From Salivita marina (lineage in GTDB: Bacteria > Pseudomonadota > Gammaproteobacteria > Pseudomonadales > Azotimanducaceae): 64,000 bases of DNA. Position 1 is the stretch's first letter; the number at the start of each line of letters is the position of its first letter. Below are positions 8,423-16,862 of the stretch, piece by piece. Position numbers and translations under genes: made by a program. The stretch is taken from NCBI GenBank assembly GCA_038144425.1, contig JAYQNS010000003.1, positions 124,001 to 188,000 on the forward strand, written 5' to 3'. The notes beneath the pieces are model-generated. The model was not told where the DNA came from. It saw nothing but the letters and a program-made list of their open reading frames with translations, and made no database searches.

Positions 8423-9400
8423 ATGACTGAGCAGGTGATTCGCTTTTACGAGACCGGCGGCCCGGAGGTGCTCAAGGTTGAGAGCCAGGCGCTTGCGGCC
8501 CCGGGGCCCGGTGAGGTCCGGGTCGGGCACCGAGCGGTCGGCCTGAACTTTATCGATACCTATCACCGTTCCGGACTCTATCCCGTTCCCCTGCCCAGCG
8601 GCCTGGGCCTTGAAGCCAGCGGTGTGGTCGAAGCCGTGGGGGAGGGCGTCACGCGTTTCGCCGTGGGGGATCGAGTGGCCTTCGGCTCCGGTGCCCTGGG
8701 TGCCTACGCTTCGTCATCCCTTCGATCTGAAGCGCAGCTTCTACCCATTCCCCAGGGCGTTTCCGATGAAGCTGCCGCGGCAATCATGCTAAAGGGCATG
8801 ACTGCGGCCTATCTCCTCACCCAAACCCGGGTGCTGACCAGAGATGACAACATCCTTCTGCACGCCGCGGCCGGGGGTACGGGGCTCCTCATGCTCCAGT
8901 GGGCAAAGGATCTGGGGGCGCGGGTAATCGGCGTTGTGGGCAGTGAGGAGAAGGCGGAAATCGTCGCGCGCTATGGCTGTGACCATATCCTGCTTCGGGG
9001 CCGTGATCCCATTGCTCCAACGGTGCGAGAGCTTACAGACGGTAGGGGCGTGCCCGTGGTCTACGACTCTGTGGGCCGGGCGACCTTCCAGGACTCCCTC
9101 GACAGCCTTGCGCCCCGAGGCCTATTCGTGAGCTTCGGGAATGCTTCCGGTCCGGCCCCGGACGTGACTCCGGCCGTGCTGGCGGCGAAGGGCTCCCTCT
9201 ACTTCACCCGGCCCACGCTGGCCAGCTATGCCCAAACCCGGGAGGAACTTGAAGGCCTCGCCGGGGCAGTCTTCGAGCGCGTTGCCCGAGGCGCTCTGTC
9301 CGTAGAAATCCACCAGCGTTTCCCCCTGGCAGCGGCGGCGGACGCGCATCGCCTGCTGGAGTCCGGGAAGACCCAGGGCGCGACGATTCTCGAGCCTTAG
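8423..9400 (+). CDS. qorA: NADPH:quinone oxidoreductase (zeta-crystallin-like MDR)
   Basis: A 325-residue medium-chain reductase, the usual length for QOR. The N-terminal GroES-like domain carries RVGHRAVGLNFIDTYHRSG and LGLEASGVVEAVGEGV; the Rossmann half has LLHAAAGGTGLLMLQWAK, the NADPH-binding glycine motif of this family, at about residues 145-162. There are no structural-zinc cysteines, as expected of a zinc-free QOR. It should reduce quinones with NADPH in the cytosol. The ATG at 8423 is used because AAGGGGAGAG stands 8 bases ahead; an upstream ATG at 8390 lies inside the terminator of the previous gene. Its stop overlaps the convergent J-domain gene by 4 bases. Confidence 0.92.
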   Translation: MTEQVIRFYETGGPEVLKVESQALAAPGPGEVRVGHRAVGLNFIDTYHRSGLYPVPLPSGLGLEASGVVEAVGEGVTRFAVGDRVAFGSGALGAYASSSLRSEAQLLPIPQGVSDEAAAAIMLKGMTAAYLLTQTRVLTRDDNILLHAAAGGTGLLMLQWAKDLGARVIGVVGSEEKAEIVARYGCDHILLRGRDPIAPTVRELTDGRGVPVVYDSVGRATFQDSLDSLAPRGLFVSFGNASGPAPDVTPAVLAAKGSLYFTRPTLASYAQTREELEGLAGAVFERVARGALSVEIHQRFPLAAAADAHRLLESGKTQGATILEP

Positions 9401-10089
9401 CTCCCAAGGAGCTGATCCTTTGCAGCGTTCAAGAGCGCTGCAAGGGCATCGCTGCCGCCATGATCGGGGTGAGCGCGGTGCATGAGGCGCCGGTGCGCAT
9501 GACGAATCGCCGCGGCGTCGGCGCCTTCTCTGAGCCCGAGTAAGGCAAGGGCGTCCGCCTTGCGGAGGGGCCCCAGCGTTGCCTCGGGGGTGGGCGCCGG
9601 GGGGAAGGGCGGACTTTCGAACCACTGCGCGCCAAAGCGCTCCGTGAGGTAGAGGGGGAGAAGCCGGCCGGCGAGGGGGTCTCGGTGAAGCGTTCGCCAC
9701 AACCTTGCTAGGGCCTCGGGTTCGAGCTGACTGAGCGTCTGACCCCGATCTGGCCCCGTAAGCACCTCCCCATCAAGCAGGTGGGGTCCCTCCATCAAAA
9801 GGATCGGGCGCAAGGAAAGGGCGCCCATGGCCTGGAAGGCTCGAGCCGCCCGGCCCACGCGAAAGAGTAGGGGAAGGCGCCGAAGCATGGGAAGGGCAGC
9901 CGTGATCGCCGGCACAAGCCAAGACAAGCGCCCCAATAAGGCTGCGCCCACCAATACCAGCACCGCGGCGGTGAACAGCCCAAGCCCAAGGGTTCTTTGA
10001 CCCCTCGGGCTAAGGCGCAACCACAGGAGCCGGACGAGAGCGCCCAGCATCAGGCCAAGGAGTAGAAACAGGAGAAGGCGAATCAACAT
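9397..10089 (-). CDS. Membrane-anchored J-domain protein
   Basis: 230 residues. The N-terminus has one strong membrane helix (LIRLLLFLLLGLMLGALVRLL) and a second hydrophobic stretch around residues 35-65. The C-terminus (about 175-230) is a J domain: DALALLGLREGADAAAIRHA followed by the HPD tripeptide at about residue 207 in MHRAHPDHGG. HPD stimulates the ATPase of DnaK-type chaperones, so this is probably a co-chaperone that recruits DnaK to the inner membrane. The layout with a C-terminal J domain resembles Pam18/Tim14-like proteins rather than DjlA. The middle part has no recognised domain. The gene is alone, tail to tail with the quinone reductase gene. Confidence 0.82.
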   Translation of the reverse strand: MLIRLLLFLLLGLMLGALVRLLWLRLSPRGQRTLGLGLFTAAVLVLVGAALLGRLSWLVPAITAALPMLRRLPLLFRVGRAARAFQAMGALSLRPILLMEGPHLLDGEVLTGPDRGQTLSQLEPEALARLWRTLHRDPLAGRLLPLYLTERFGAQWFESPPFPPAPTPEATLGPLRKADALALLGLREGADAAAIRHAHRRLMHRAHPDHGGSDALAALLNAAKDQLLGS

Positions 10090-10196
10090 GCGGCAAAGGC
10101 TCTCCCGACGGCCTCGTAGGTGTTCTGGGCGGCGTCATAGATTAAACTAAATGCCGTACCCCGGCGGCCGGCCCGAGGCGACTGAGAACGGGCAAT

Positions 10197-10394
10197 ATGA
10201 CTCAAGAGCAACTTCGTCAATGGTTGGATGAGCTCCGCGCAGAGCACCGAGACCTCGACGACCTGATTGTGATGCTTCAAACCCATCGCCACAGTGACCT
10301 CATGCAAATTCAGCGGCTCAAAAAACGTAAGCTCAGCTTGAAGGATATGATCGCCCGCCTCGAGAGCAAACTCATCCCCGATTTAGACGCCTAG
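10197..10394 (+). CDS. YdcH family protein (DUF465)
   Basis: A 65-residue helical protein with the DUF465 signature: LRAEHRDLDDLI at residues 13-24 and the basic block IQRLKKRKLSLKDMIARLE at 38-56. YdcH-like proteins form a short antiparallel coiled coil of unknown function. It lies 11 bases ahead of the 5'-nucleotidase gene and is probably the first gene of a two-gene unit. Confidence 0.87.
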   Translation: MTQEQLRQWLDELRAEHRDLDDLIVMLQTHRHSDLMQIQRLKKRKLSLKDMIARLESKLIPDLDA

Positions 10395-10405
10395 GGAGGC
10401 CTCTC

Positions 10406-11314
10406 ATGGCCGCCGAAACGGAACGCAAAGCGCCCCTCATCGTCGCCCTTTCCTCGCGCACCTTATTTGACCTCGATGAAAGCAACCGCGTGTTCGAGGA
10501 AGAGGGCGTCGAAGCGTACCGCCAATATCAGATCGCGAGAGAGGACGAGCCCCTAGAACCGGGCGTAGCCTTCCCTCTCGTGCAAAAGCTCTCCCGGCTG
10601 AACGCCCAGCTTCCTGGTCGCATTGAGGTGATTCTTCTATCTCGGAACGCGGCAGATACGGGGCTTCGGGTGTTTAACTCGATCCAGCATCACGGACTCG
10701 CCATCGAGCGGGCAGCTTTTTGTGGCGGGGAGAGCCCCTATCGCTACATGGAGGCCTTCGGCTGCGACCTCTTCCTGTCCACCGTCGCCGAGGACGTGCG
10801 GCATGCTCTGGCCGCCGGGGTGGCTGCTGCGACGCTCCTGCCCTCGAAGGCCCAGAGCGGAGGGGATGACTTGCTTCGCCTCGCCTTTGATGGCGACGCA
10901 GTTTTGTTCTCTGACGAAGCGGAGAAGGTCTTTAAGCGCGAGGGCCTGGAGGCCTTTCGCTCGTCGGAACGAGACGCCGCCAAGCGACCCCTCCAGGGCG
11001 GGCCCTTCAAGGCGTTCCTGGCAGCGGTGCATCGCATTCAGCAGGAGTTCTCCCCTGATGCCTGCCCAATTCGCACAGCGCTGGTGACCGCGCGCTCCGC
11101 CCCCGCCCATGAACGGGTCATTCGCACGCTCCGGGCCTGGGACATCCGCTTGGACGAAAGCCTCTTCCTTGGGGGGTGGTCGAAGGGAGCGTTTTTGAAG
11201 GCCTTTGGGGCCGACATCTTCTTCGACGATCAGGCACTGCACTGTGAGTCCGCCCGGGACCACGTCGCCGCGGGTCATGTTCCGCATGGGATTGCCAACG
11301 AAATACCCGGTTAG
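10406..11314 (+). CDS. 5'-nucleotidase (cytosolic NT5 family)
   Basis: 302 residues with the pattern of the PF06189 5'-nucleotidase family (cN-I like): an N-terminal APLIVALSSRTLFDLDESN with the aspartate pair expected for a HAD-type phosphatase core, EVILLSRNAADTGLRVFNSI at about residues 73-92, FCGGESPYRYMEAFGCDLFL near 110-130 and FGADIFFDDQ near 270. It should release phosphate from nucleoside 5'-monophosphates in the cytosol. The gene follows the YdcH-like gene closely, with AGGGAGGC as its ribosome binding site. The substrate preference cannot be told from sequence. Confidence 0.85.
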   Translation: MAAETERKAPLIVALSSRTLFDLDESNRVFEEEGVEAYRQYQIAREDEPLEPGVAFPLVQKLSRLNAQLPGRIEVILLSRNAADTGLRVFNSIQHHGLAIERAAFCGGESPYRYMEAFGCDLFLSTVAEDVRHALAAGVAAATLLPSKAQSGGDDLLRLAFDGDAVLFSDEAEKVFKREGLEAFRSSERDAAKRPLQGGPFKAFLAAVHRIQQEFSPDACPIRTALVTARSAPAHERVIRTLRAWDIRLDESLFLGGWSKGAFLKAFGADIFFDDQALHCESARDHVAAGHVPHGIANEIPG

Positions 11315-11400
11315 TCCATGCGTAAACCCTTGCGCCCATGCGTCGCGCTTGGTTATATGAACGCCACCCGATAAATCAATTAGATCTAAAGGGGCGGGCG

Positions 11401-12375
11401 ATGAAACTTCAGCAGCTTCGCTACATCTGGGAAGTCGCACACCACGATTTAAACGTGTCCGCAACGGCGCAAGCGCTTTTCACTTCCCAGCCCGGGATCA
11501 GCAAGCAAATTCGCCTTTTGGAGGACGAGCTTGGGGTTGAGGTATTCGCACGCAGTGGGAAACACCTCACCCACGTCACCCCAGCGGGGAAGGTAATTCT
11601 AGAAATGGCGGGGGAGATACTCCGCCGCGCCGATGGCATTAAGCGGGTTGCCCAAGAGTTCAGCAATGAAGCCAAGGGCGCGCTAACCATCGCCACGACC
11701 CATACGCAGGCACGCTACGCCTTACCTTCCGTAATTGCGCGCTTTCGGGATCGCTATCCAGAGGTTGCGCTACACATGAATCAGGGCAGCCCTACCCAAA
11801 TTGCCGCCATGGCTGCGGAGGGCTCTGTGGATTTCGCCATTGCGACGGAAGCCCTGAGCGCCGTAAACGAACTGGTGGTAATGCCCTGCTATCGGTGGAA
11901 CCGGACCATTATTGTTCCCAAAGGGCATCCCCTAGCGGCTCTGGCCCAGCCCTCCCTGGAGGCTGTAGCCAGCTATCCCATCGTTACCTACGTGCAGGGC
12001 TATACGGGGCGCAAGCGCCTTGACGAGGCCTTTTCCGATGCGGGGCTGGCGCCACGCATTGTGTTGACTGCTACCGATGCGGATGTGATCAAAACCTATG
12101 TGCGCCTGGGGCTGGGCATCGGCATTCTTGCGGAGATGGCCTACGATCCAGAGCTTGATAAGGATCTTGTCGCCTTGCCCGGGCGCCAGCTATTCGAGCC
12201 CTCCGTGACCTACATTGCCTTCCGCCGGGGCACCTTTCTGCGGCGTTATATGTATGAATTCCTTGAGCTTTTCGCACCTCAGCTTTCTGCGGATCAGGTC
12301 GACGCCGCCGTTGCCGCTCCCGACCGCGCATCCCGGGAGGCGCTTTTCGAAGGCATCCATTTGCCTGAGCGTTAA
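11401..12375 (+). CDS. cysB: LysR-type regulator CysB
   Basis: 324 residues, exactly the CysB length. The N-terminal winged helix-turn-helix has MKLQQLRYIWEVAHHDLNVS and TSQPGISKQIRLLEDELG (about residues 32-49); the rest is the periplasmic-binding-like effector domain. CysB activates cysteine biosynthesis and sulfate uptake with N-acetylserine as inducer, and that N-terminal sequence is the CysB/Cbl signature. The ATG at 11401 is chosen because the characteristic MKLQQLRY starts there, although an in-frame start exists further up. No sulfur assimilation genes are adjacent. Confidence 0.95.
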   Translation: MKLQQLRYIWEVAHHDLNVSATAQALFTSQPGISKQIRLLEDELGVEVFARSGKHLTHVTPAGKVILEMAGEILRRADGIKRVAQEFSNEAKGALTIATTHTQARYALPSVIARFRDRYPEVALHMNQGSPTQIAAMAAEGSVDFAIATEALSAVNELVVMPCYRWNRTIIVPKGHPLAALAQPSLEAVASYPIVTYVQGYTGRKRLDEAFSDAGLAPRIVLTATDADVIKTYVRLGLGIGILAEMAYDPELDKDLVALPGRQLFEPSVTYIAFRRGTFLRRYMYEFLELFAPQLSADQVDAAVAAPDRASREALFEGIHLPER

Positions 12376-12462
12376 GACAGAACCTTGCCACCGCTCTGTC
12401 ATAGCCAGGGGCGGGGTAGGGCACTAAACTCAACCCCTTTTCCGCCCTAAGGAGCAGGAACC

Positions 12463-13074
12463 ATGAAGCTGCTTTGCCTCGACCTAGAAGGGGTGCTCAT
12501 CCCCGAAATCTGGCTGGGGGTCGCGGACCGAACCGGCATTGAAGCCCTGCGCCTGACCACAAGGGACATCTCAGATTATGATGAGCTGATGCAGGGGCGC
12601 CTCGCCGTGCTTGAGACCCACGGGCTCACCATGCGCGATGTACAGGCGGTGATTCAGGAAATGAACCCCTTGCCCGGAGCTGCAGAGTTCATGCGCTGGG
12701 CCCGAGAGAACTTTCAAGTGGCGATCCTATCCGACACCTTTTATGAGTTCGCGACGCCTTTGATGGACAAGCTCGATCAGCCCTTCCTACTCTGCCACCG
12801 CCTTGAAGTAGCCGATGACGGTCGGATCACGGGCTATCGCCTTCGCCAGCCAGACCCGAAGCGAGCCGCTGTCAAAGCCTTTCACGACCTTCGCTACACC
12901 GTGCTCGCGGCCGGGGATTCCTTTAACGATACGGCCATGCTGGAGGAGGCCGACGCGGGCTTCTTTTTCTCTGCGCCGCAAAACGTCCGAGATGCCTTTC
13001 CCCAGTTCGATGCCGCGGACACTTATGACGAGTTGAAAATCCGACTAGAAGAAGCTTCTCTCCGCCTAGCCTAG
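12463..13074 (+). CDS. thrH: Phosphoserine phosphatase / homoserine phosphotransferase ThrH
   Basis: A 203-residue HAD-superfamily protein that starts MKLLCLDLEGVLIPEIW, the ThrH hallmark, with nucleophile Asp7 and Glu9 in place of the usual DxD. Other HAD motifs visible are ILSDTFYEF (motif II) and AAGDSFNDTAML (motif IV) near residue 150. In Pseudomonas, ThrH dephosphorylates phosphoserine and can transfer the phosphate to homoserine, bypassing ThrB or SerB. The ATG has AAGGAGCAGG 8 bases upstream. It stands alone between cysB and the prp regulator. Confidence 0.94.
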   Translation: MKLLCLDLEGVLIPEIWLGVADRTGIEALRLTTRDISDYDELMQGRLAVLETHGLTMRDVQAVIQEMNPLPGAAEFMRWARENFQVAILSDTFYEFATPLMDKLDQPFLLCHRLEVADDGRITGYRLRQPDPKRAAVKAFHDLRYTVLAAGDSFNDTAMLEEADAGFFFSAPQNVRDAFPQFDAADTYDELKIRLEEASLRLA

Positions 13075-13176
13075 CCGGTGTCAACAATTTAAGCGAAAGG
13101 GCTTGTGGTAGATTTCTACAATAATTATCCAAAGTAAATTTAAATATCTGATAAATTTAGCTTTTTTTGATATTTA

Positions 13177-13205
13177 TTGACATTATAGCCTGAGCTCTCT
13201 AGGCT
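13177..13205 (+). promoter_or_regulatory. Candidate promoter of the prp operon
   Basis: A perfect TTGACA lies at 13177-13182, and with 17-base spacing a weak TAGGCT at 13200-13205 sits at the -10 position. The whole segment 13080-13185 is far richer in A and T than its surroundings, as expected of a promoter region with an upstream element. Confidence 0.5.
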
Positions 13206-13220
13206 CTATCCTCTGCTTAA

Positions 13221-13230
13221 GTGTAAACAC
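13221..13230 (+). promoter_or_regulatory. Candidate GntR-family operator
   Basis: GTGTAAACAC has GTGT/ACAC arms around two bases, matching the GTnn...nnAC pattern of FadR-subfamily operators. It lies between the candidate promoter and the GTG start of the GntR gene, where binding would block transcription, so autoregulation is plausible. A second short palindrome, GTAGATTTCTAC, lies about 100 bases upstream. Confidence 0.4.
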
Positions 13231-13252
13231 GCAAAGGGGGAGAGGCCGCGCT

Positions 13253-13966
13253 GTGGGAGCCCAGCCTTCTGGCAATTCGCTAGTGCCCGCCCCAGGCACG
13301 CTTGCGGATCAAGTATTTTTGCGCCTCCGCGAGGCCATCGTGTCCGGCGCCCTCGCACCGGGAGAGCGCATCCTCGAACCGGCTCTGGCAACGCGCTTAG
13401 GGGTTTCCCGGGGGCCGCTACGAGAAGCGCTGGCCCGCCTCGCTGAACGGCACCTCATTGAGCGCCCCGTGCACCAGGGTGCGCGGGTCGTCACCCTGTC
13501 CTTCCCCAAGCTCATTGATCTGTACCACGCCCGAGAAGCGCTAGAAGGCATGGCTTGCCGCCTTGCCGCAGAACGGGCGCCCGAGGCCACCCTGCAGGCC
13601 CTGTCGGCACTCCTTGATGAGCACGAGAAGGGCGCCGCCCTGCATGCCGGGGCGGCCTATCTTCAGGACGAAGGGGACCTGGACTTTCACTTTCGCATCG
13701 CCCAGGCAAGCGAAAACCCGGCGCTTATCCCTATTCTTTGCGACCAGCTTTATCATCTGATGCGTCTTTACCGCCGCACCTTTGTCGCCCAGGGGCGTCG
13801 TTCTAAAACGGCCCTTCAGGAGCACCGCGCGATCGTCGACGCGATGCGTGAACGAGATGGCGCCTTTGCAGAGCAGATGATGCGCCGCCACATCGCTAAG
13901 GCCAGGAGAAACATCGAGGATCTTTACGCTGCGCAGCTTCGCGAGGCGGATATGGGAGAGGAGTAG
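13253..13966 (+). CDS. GntR-family regulator (FadR/FCD subfamily), likely of the prp operon
   Basis: 237 residues with an N-terminal winged helix-turn-helix (LRLREAIVSGALAPGERI at about 25-42 and RLGVSRGPLREALARLAE at 50-67) and an all-helical FCD ligand-binding domain (about 85-215). The start is GTG at 13253, supported by GGGGGAGAGG 8 bases ahead. It is 8 bases upstream of prpB on the same strand, so it is the first gene of the methylcitrate operon and the natural candidate for its regulator, perhaps responding to methylcitrate or a related organic acid. This differs from enterobacteria, where PrpR is a sigma-54 activator. The effector is inferred. Confidence 0.87.
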   Translation: MGAQPSGNSLVPAPGTLADQVFLRLREAIVSGALAPGERILEPALATRLGVSRGPLREALARLAERHLIERPVHQGARVVTLSFPKLIDLYHAREALEGMACRLAAERAPEATLQALSALLDEHEKGAALHAGAAYLQDEGDLDFHFRIAQASENPALIPILCDQLYHLMRLYRRTFVAQGRRSKTALQEHRAIVDAMRERDGAFAEQMMRRHIAKARRNIEDLYAAQLREADMGEE

Positions 13967-13974
13967 GAGCAGGC

Positions 13975-14871
13975 ATGGCAGAACAACGATCAGCAGGGGC
14001 CCGCTTTCGGCAGGCTCTGAAGGAAGAATCGCCCCTTCAGGTGATGGGCACGATTAACGCCTATGCCGCCATGATGGCGGAGCGGGTGGGCTACCGGGCC
14101 ATCTATCTATCCGGTGGTGGGGTAGCTAACGCCTCCTACGGCCTTCCAGATTTAGGCATCACCTCCATGAACGACGTGCTCGAAGACGTACGGCGGATTA
14201 CCGCGGCCACGGAGCTCCCCCTACTGGTGGATATCGACACGGGATGGGGCGGTGCCTTCAATATTTCCCGTACGGTTAAGGAAATGATCCGTGCAGGCGC
14301 CGGTGCTGTGCACCTTGAGGATCAGGTGGCGCAGAAGCGTTGTGGTCATCGTCCAAATAAAGCCATCGTGTCTACGGACGAGATGTGCGATCGCTTGAAA
14401 GCCGCCGCAGACGCAAAGACCGATCCGGACTTCATCCTCATGGCGCGCACAGATGCCCTTGCCGTGGAAGGCTTCTCCGCCGTGGTCGAGCGCGCCCAGG
14501 CCTTCGTCGAAGCGGGCGCCGACGCCATCTTCGCCGAAGCCATGACTGACCTCTCCATGTATAAGGAGGTCGTCGATGCGGTGGACGTGCCGGTGCTGGC
14601 CAACATTACGGAGTTCGGACAAACGCCGCTATATAGCAGCGAAGAGCTCGGCTCCGTGGGCATCGCCATGGCCCTCTATCCCCTATCAGCCTTCCGGGCA
14701 ATGAACCAGGCAGCGCTCAATGTTTATCGCTCCATTCGCGAGAAGGGGCATCAACGGGATGTCGTCGAGGCCATGCAAACCCGCATGGACCTCTATGATT
14801 TCCTGGGCTATCACGAATACGAAGGGAAGCTTGACGCGCTCTTCGGGGACAACGCTAAGGAGTCGAACTAA
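13975..14871 (+). CDS. prpB: Methylisocitrate lyase
   Basis: 298 residues of the PEP mutase/isocitrate lyase superfamily. It cleaves 2-methylisocitrate to pyruvate and succinate, the last step of the 2-methylcitrate cycle. The catalytic loop KRCGHRPNKA is at about residues 121-130, and LLVDIDTGWGGAFN near 81-94 supplies magnesium-binding aspartates. The lyase signature KRCGH separates it from oxaloacetate decarboxylase-like paralogues. It sits 8 bases after the GntR gene, and its stop shares an adenine with the ATG of prpC. Confidence 0.96.
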   Translation: MAEQRSAGARFRQALKEESPLQVMGTINAYAAMMAERVGYRAIYLSGGGVANASYGLPDLGITSMNDVLEDVRRITAATELPLLVDIDTGWGGAFNISRTVKEMIRAGAGAVHLEDQVAQKRCGHRPNKAIVSTDEMCDRLKAAADAKTDPDFILMARTDALAVEGFSAVVERAQAFVEAGADAIFAEAMTDLSMYKEVVDAVDVPVLANITEFGQTPLYSSEELGSVGIAMALYPLSAFRAMNQAALNVYRSIREKGHQRDVVEAMQTRMDLYDFLGYHEYEGKLDALFGDNAKESN

Positions 14872-16001
14872 TGGCAGATGGAAAGAAATTGACCGGAGCC
14901 GGCCTCCGGGGCCAGGTGGCCGGGGAAACAGCCCTCTGCACCGTGGGGAAGACGGGCACGGGACTAACCTATAGAGGTTACGACATCACTGATCTGGCGG
15001 AGAACACCTGCTTTGAAGAGGTGGCTCATCTGATTCTGAAGGGGGAGCTCCCCACGCAGAGCGAACTCGACGCCTACCGCTTCAAGCTCAAGGGCCTCCG
15101 GAGCCTCCCGCCAGCCCTCAAGGAGGTGCTTGAGCACATCCCCGCCAGCGCCCATCCCATGGATGTCATGCGCACGGGTTGCTCCATGCTGGGTAATCTG
15201 GAGACGGAGCAGGACTTCTCGCAGCAGGAAGATGCAGCGGACCGGCTCCTCGCTGTGTTCCCTTCGATCATCAACTACTGGTATCGCTTCTCCCATGAAG
15301 GGGTGCGAATAGACGAGGTAACGGACGATGACTCCGTCGCCGGGCACTTCCTGCATACGCTGGTCGGGGAGGCCCCAAGCGAACTGCACGAAGCGGTGAT
15401 GAACGTCTCCCTAATTCTCTACGCCGAGCACGAGTTCAACGCATCCACCTTCACGGCTCGGGTTTGCGCCTCCACCCTGTCCGATATGCACTCTTGCATC
15501 ACCGGCGCCATCGGCTCGCTACGGGGACCGCTCCACGGCGGGGCAAACGAAGCGGCCATGGAACTCATCGAAAAGTTCGATTCAGCGGACGCTGCTGTTG
15601 AGGGCCTGAAGGGCATGCTGGAGCGGAAGGAAAAGATCATGGGCTTCGGCCATGCAATCTACAGCACCTCTGACCCGCGGAACGCCATCATTAAGAAGTG
15701 GTCCGAGAAGCTCGCTGAATCCGTAGGGGATAGGGTGCTCTACCCCGTTTCCTGCGCCGTGGAAAAGCTCATGTGGGATGAGAAAAAACTCTTCCCCAAC
15801 GCCGACTTCTTCCATGCCTCGGCCTACCACTTTATGGGCATTCCCACGAAGCTTTTCACGCCGATCTTTGTCTGCTCTCGGCTGACCGGCTGGGCCGCGC
15901 ACGTGATGGAGCAGCGCAGCAACAACCGCATCATCCGCCCGAGCGCGGGTTACGTCGGCGCCGAACCTCGCGCCGTCACCCCCATCGCCGAGCGGGGCTA
16001 G
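14871..16001 (+). CDS. prpC: 2-methylcitrate synthase
   Basis: 376 residues of the type II citrate synthase family, the normal size for PrpC (true citrate synthases are about 430). It condenses propionyl-CoA with oxaloacetate. Visible family motifs are KTGTGLTYRGYDITDLAE at about residues 23-40, the active-site region SLRGPLHGGANEAAMELI around 216-233 and GFGHAIYSTSDPRN near 260. The short length, the N-terminal GLRGQVAGETALCTVGK and operon position after prpB favour methylcitrate synthase over citrate synthase. ATG overlaps the prpB stop, implying translational coupling. Confidence 0.95.
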   Translation: MADGKKLTGAGLRGQVAGETALCTVGKTGTGLTYRGYDITDLAENTCFEEVAHLILKGELPTQSELDAYRFKLKGLRSLPPALKEVLEHIPASAHPMDVMRTGCSMLGNLETEQDFSQQEDAADRLLAVFPSIINYWYRFSHEGVRIDEVTDDDSVAGHFLHTLVGEAPSELHEAVMNVSLILYAEHEFNASTFTARVCASTLSDMHSCITGAIGSLRGPLHGGANEAAMELIEKFDSADAAVEGLKGMLERKEKIMGFGHAIYSTSDPRNAIIKKWSEKLAESVGDRVLYPVSCAVEKLMWDEKKLFPNADFFHASAYHFMGIPTKLFTPIFVCSRLTGWAAHVMEQRSNNRIIRPSAGYVGAEPRAVTPIAERG

Positions 16002-16007
16002 GGGCCC

Positions 16008-16373
16008 ATGGCCTGGGGGGTGCCGGGGCTGGAGGAGGATGGCTTCTTGCCCATGGCACGGCCCCAGACCCTTCGTGATGGCGTTCGCGTCACCCGAAGC
16101 CATGGAGGGCGGCGCTGGCTTCTGATCGTGGAAGGGGGGCGGGCCTTCGGCTTAGAGGACCGCTGCCCTCATTTTGAAGCGGCCCTTGCCAAGGGGGATT
16201 GCGACGGGCGCCGTCTTTGGTGCCCAAAGCATGGTTTTTGCTTCGATTTGGAGACGGGTGCGCGCCTTTCGCCGACCCCCTCGCAGGCGGCGGGGGACGG
16301 GCTCCGAATGCGTACCGTCAGCTACCGTGGCGACTGGGCGGGGCTCCGACTGCGCCTAAGCGAGGATTACTGA
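16008..16373 (+). CDS. Rieske [2Fe-2S] domain protein
   Basis: 121 residues forming a single Rieske domain. The ligands are Cys53-x-His55 in RCPHFEAAL and Cys72-x2-His75 in LWCPKHGFCFDLETG, the standard pairs for a [2Fe-2S] cluster with two histidines. No other domain is present, so it could act as a Rieske ferredoxin feeding electrons to an oxygenase or reductase. It lies 6 bases after prpC, and its stop overlaps the next ATG, so it is in the propionate operon. Its role there is unknown: none of the known 2-methylcitrate enzymes needs a Rieske partner. The start is the least sure part. Confidence 0.85.
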   Translation: MAWGVPGLEEDGFLPMARPQTLRDGVRVTRSHGGRRWLLIVEGGRAFGLEDRCPHFEAALAKGDCDGRRLWCPKHGFCFDLETGARLSPTPSQAAGDGLRMRTVSYRGDWAGLRLRLSEDY

Positions 16374-16852
16374 TGGATATTATTCTCCCAGATTTATGCG
16401 ATACCCACGGCGATCGGGTGACCGTGTTGGCACCGCTTTTCCGAAATTTCGGGGCCCAGCGGGCCTTTGGTGGTCCCATCAGTACGATCAAATGCTTCGA
16501 AGACAACTCCCTGGTGGCTGAAGCGGTGGAAGAACCCGGGGCAGGTCGGGTGCTGGTGGTCGATGGGGGCGCCTCTGACCGTTGCGCGCTCCTGGGCGAT
16601 AATCTCGCTCGAAAGGCTGCGGCTAATGGCTGGGCCGGTATCGTGATTTACGGGGCGGTGCGAGACGTTCAGGACTTTCCCGCGATTGACCTCGGCATTC
16701 AGGCGCTCCTAACGCATCCTCGGAAAAGCGTGAAACGGGGCCTGGGCGACCGAGATCTTCCGGTCACCTTCGCCGGCGTTACCCTGGTGCCCGGCGCATA
16801 CCTTTATGCCGACGATAATGGCATCATCACATCGTCGACAGCGTTGCTCTGA
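16373..16852 (+). CDS. rraA: Ribonuclease E activity regulator RraA
   Basis: 159 residues matching RraA throughout: LPDLCDTHGDRVTVLAPLFR at about 5-24, GGPISTIKCFEDNSLV near 33-48, GDNLARKAAANGWAGIVIYG near 77-96 and VPGAYLYADDNGIITS close to the end. RraA binds RNase E and lowers its activity; the fold is shared with HMG aldolases of the same superfamily, and aldolase activity cannot be excluded. The ATG at 16373 overlaps the stop of the Rieske gene (TGATG). In many gammaproteobacteria rraA is not part of a prp operon, so its position here is notable but may be incidental. Confidence 0.88.
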   Translation: MDIILPDLCDTHGDRVTVLAPLFRNFGAQRAFGGPISTIKCFEDNSLVAEAVEEPGAGRVLVVDGGASDRCALLGDNLARKAAANGWAGIVIYGAVRDVQDFPAIDLGIQALLTHPRKSVKRGLGDRDLPVTFAGVTLVPGAYLYADDNGIITSSTALL

Positions 16853-16862
16853 CGGATTAGCC

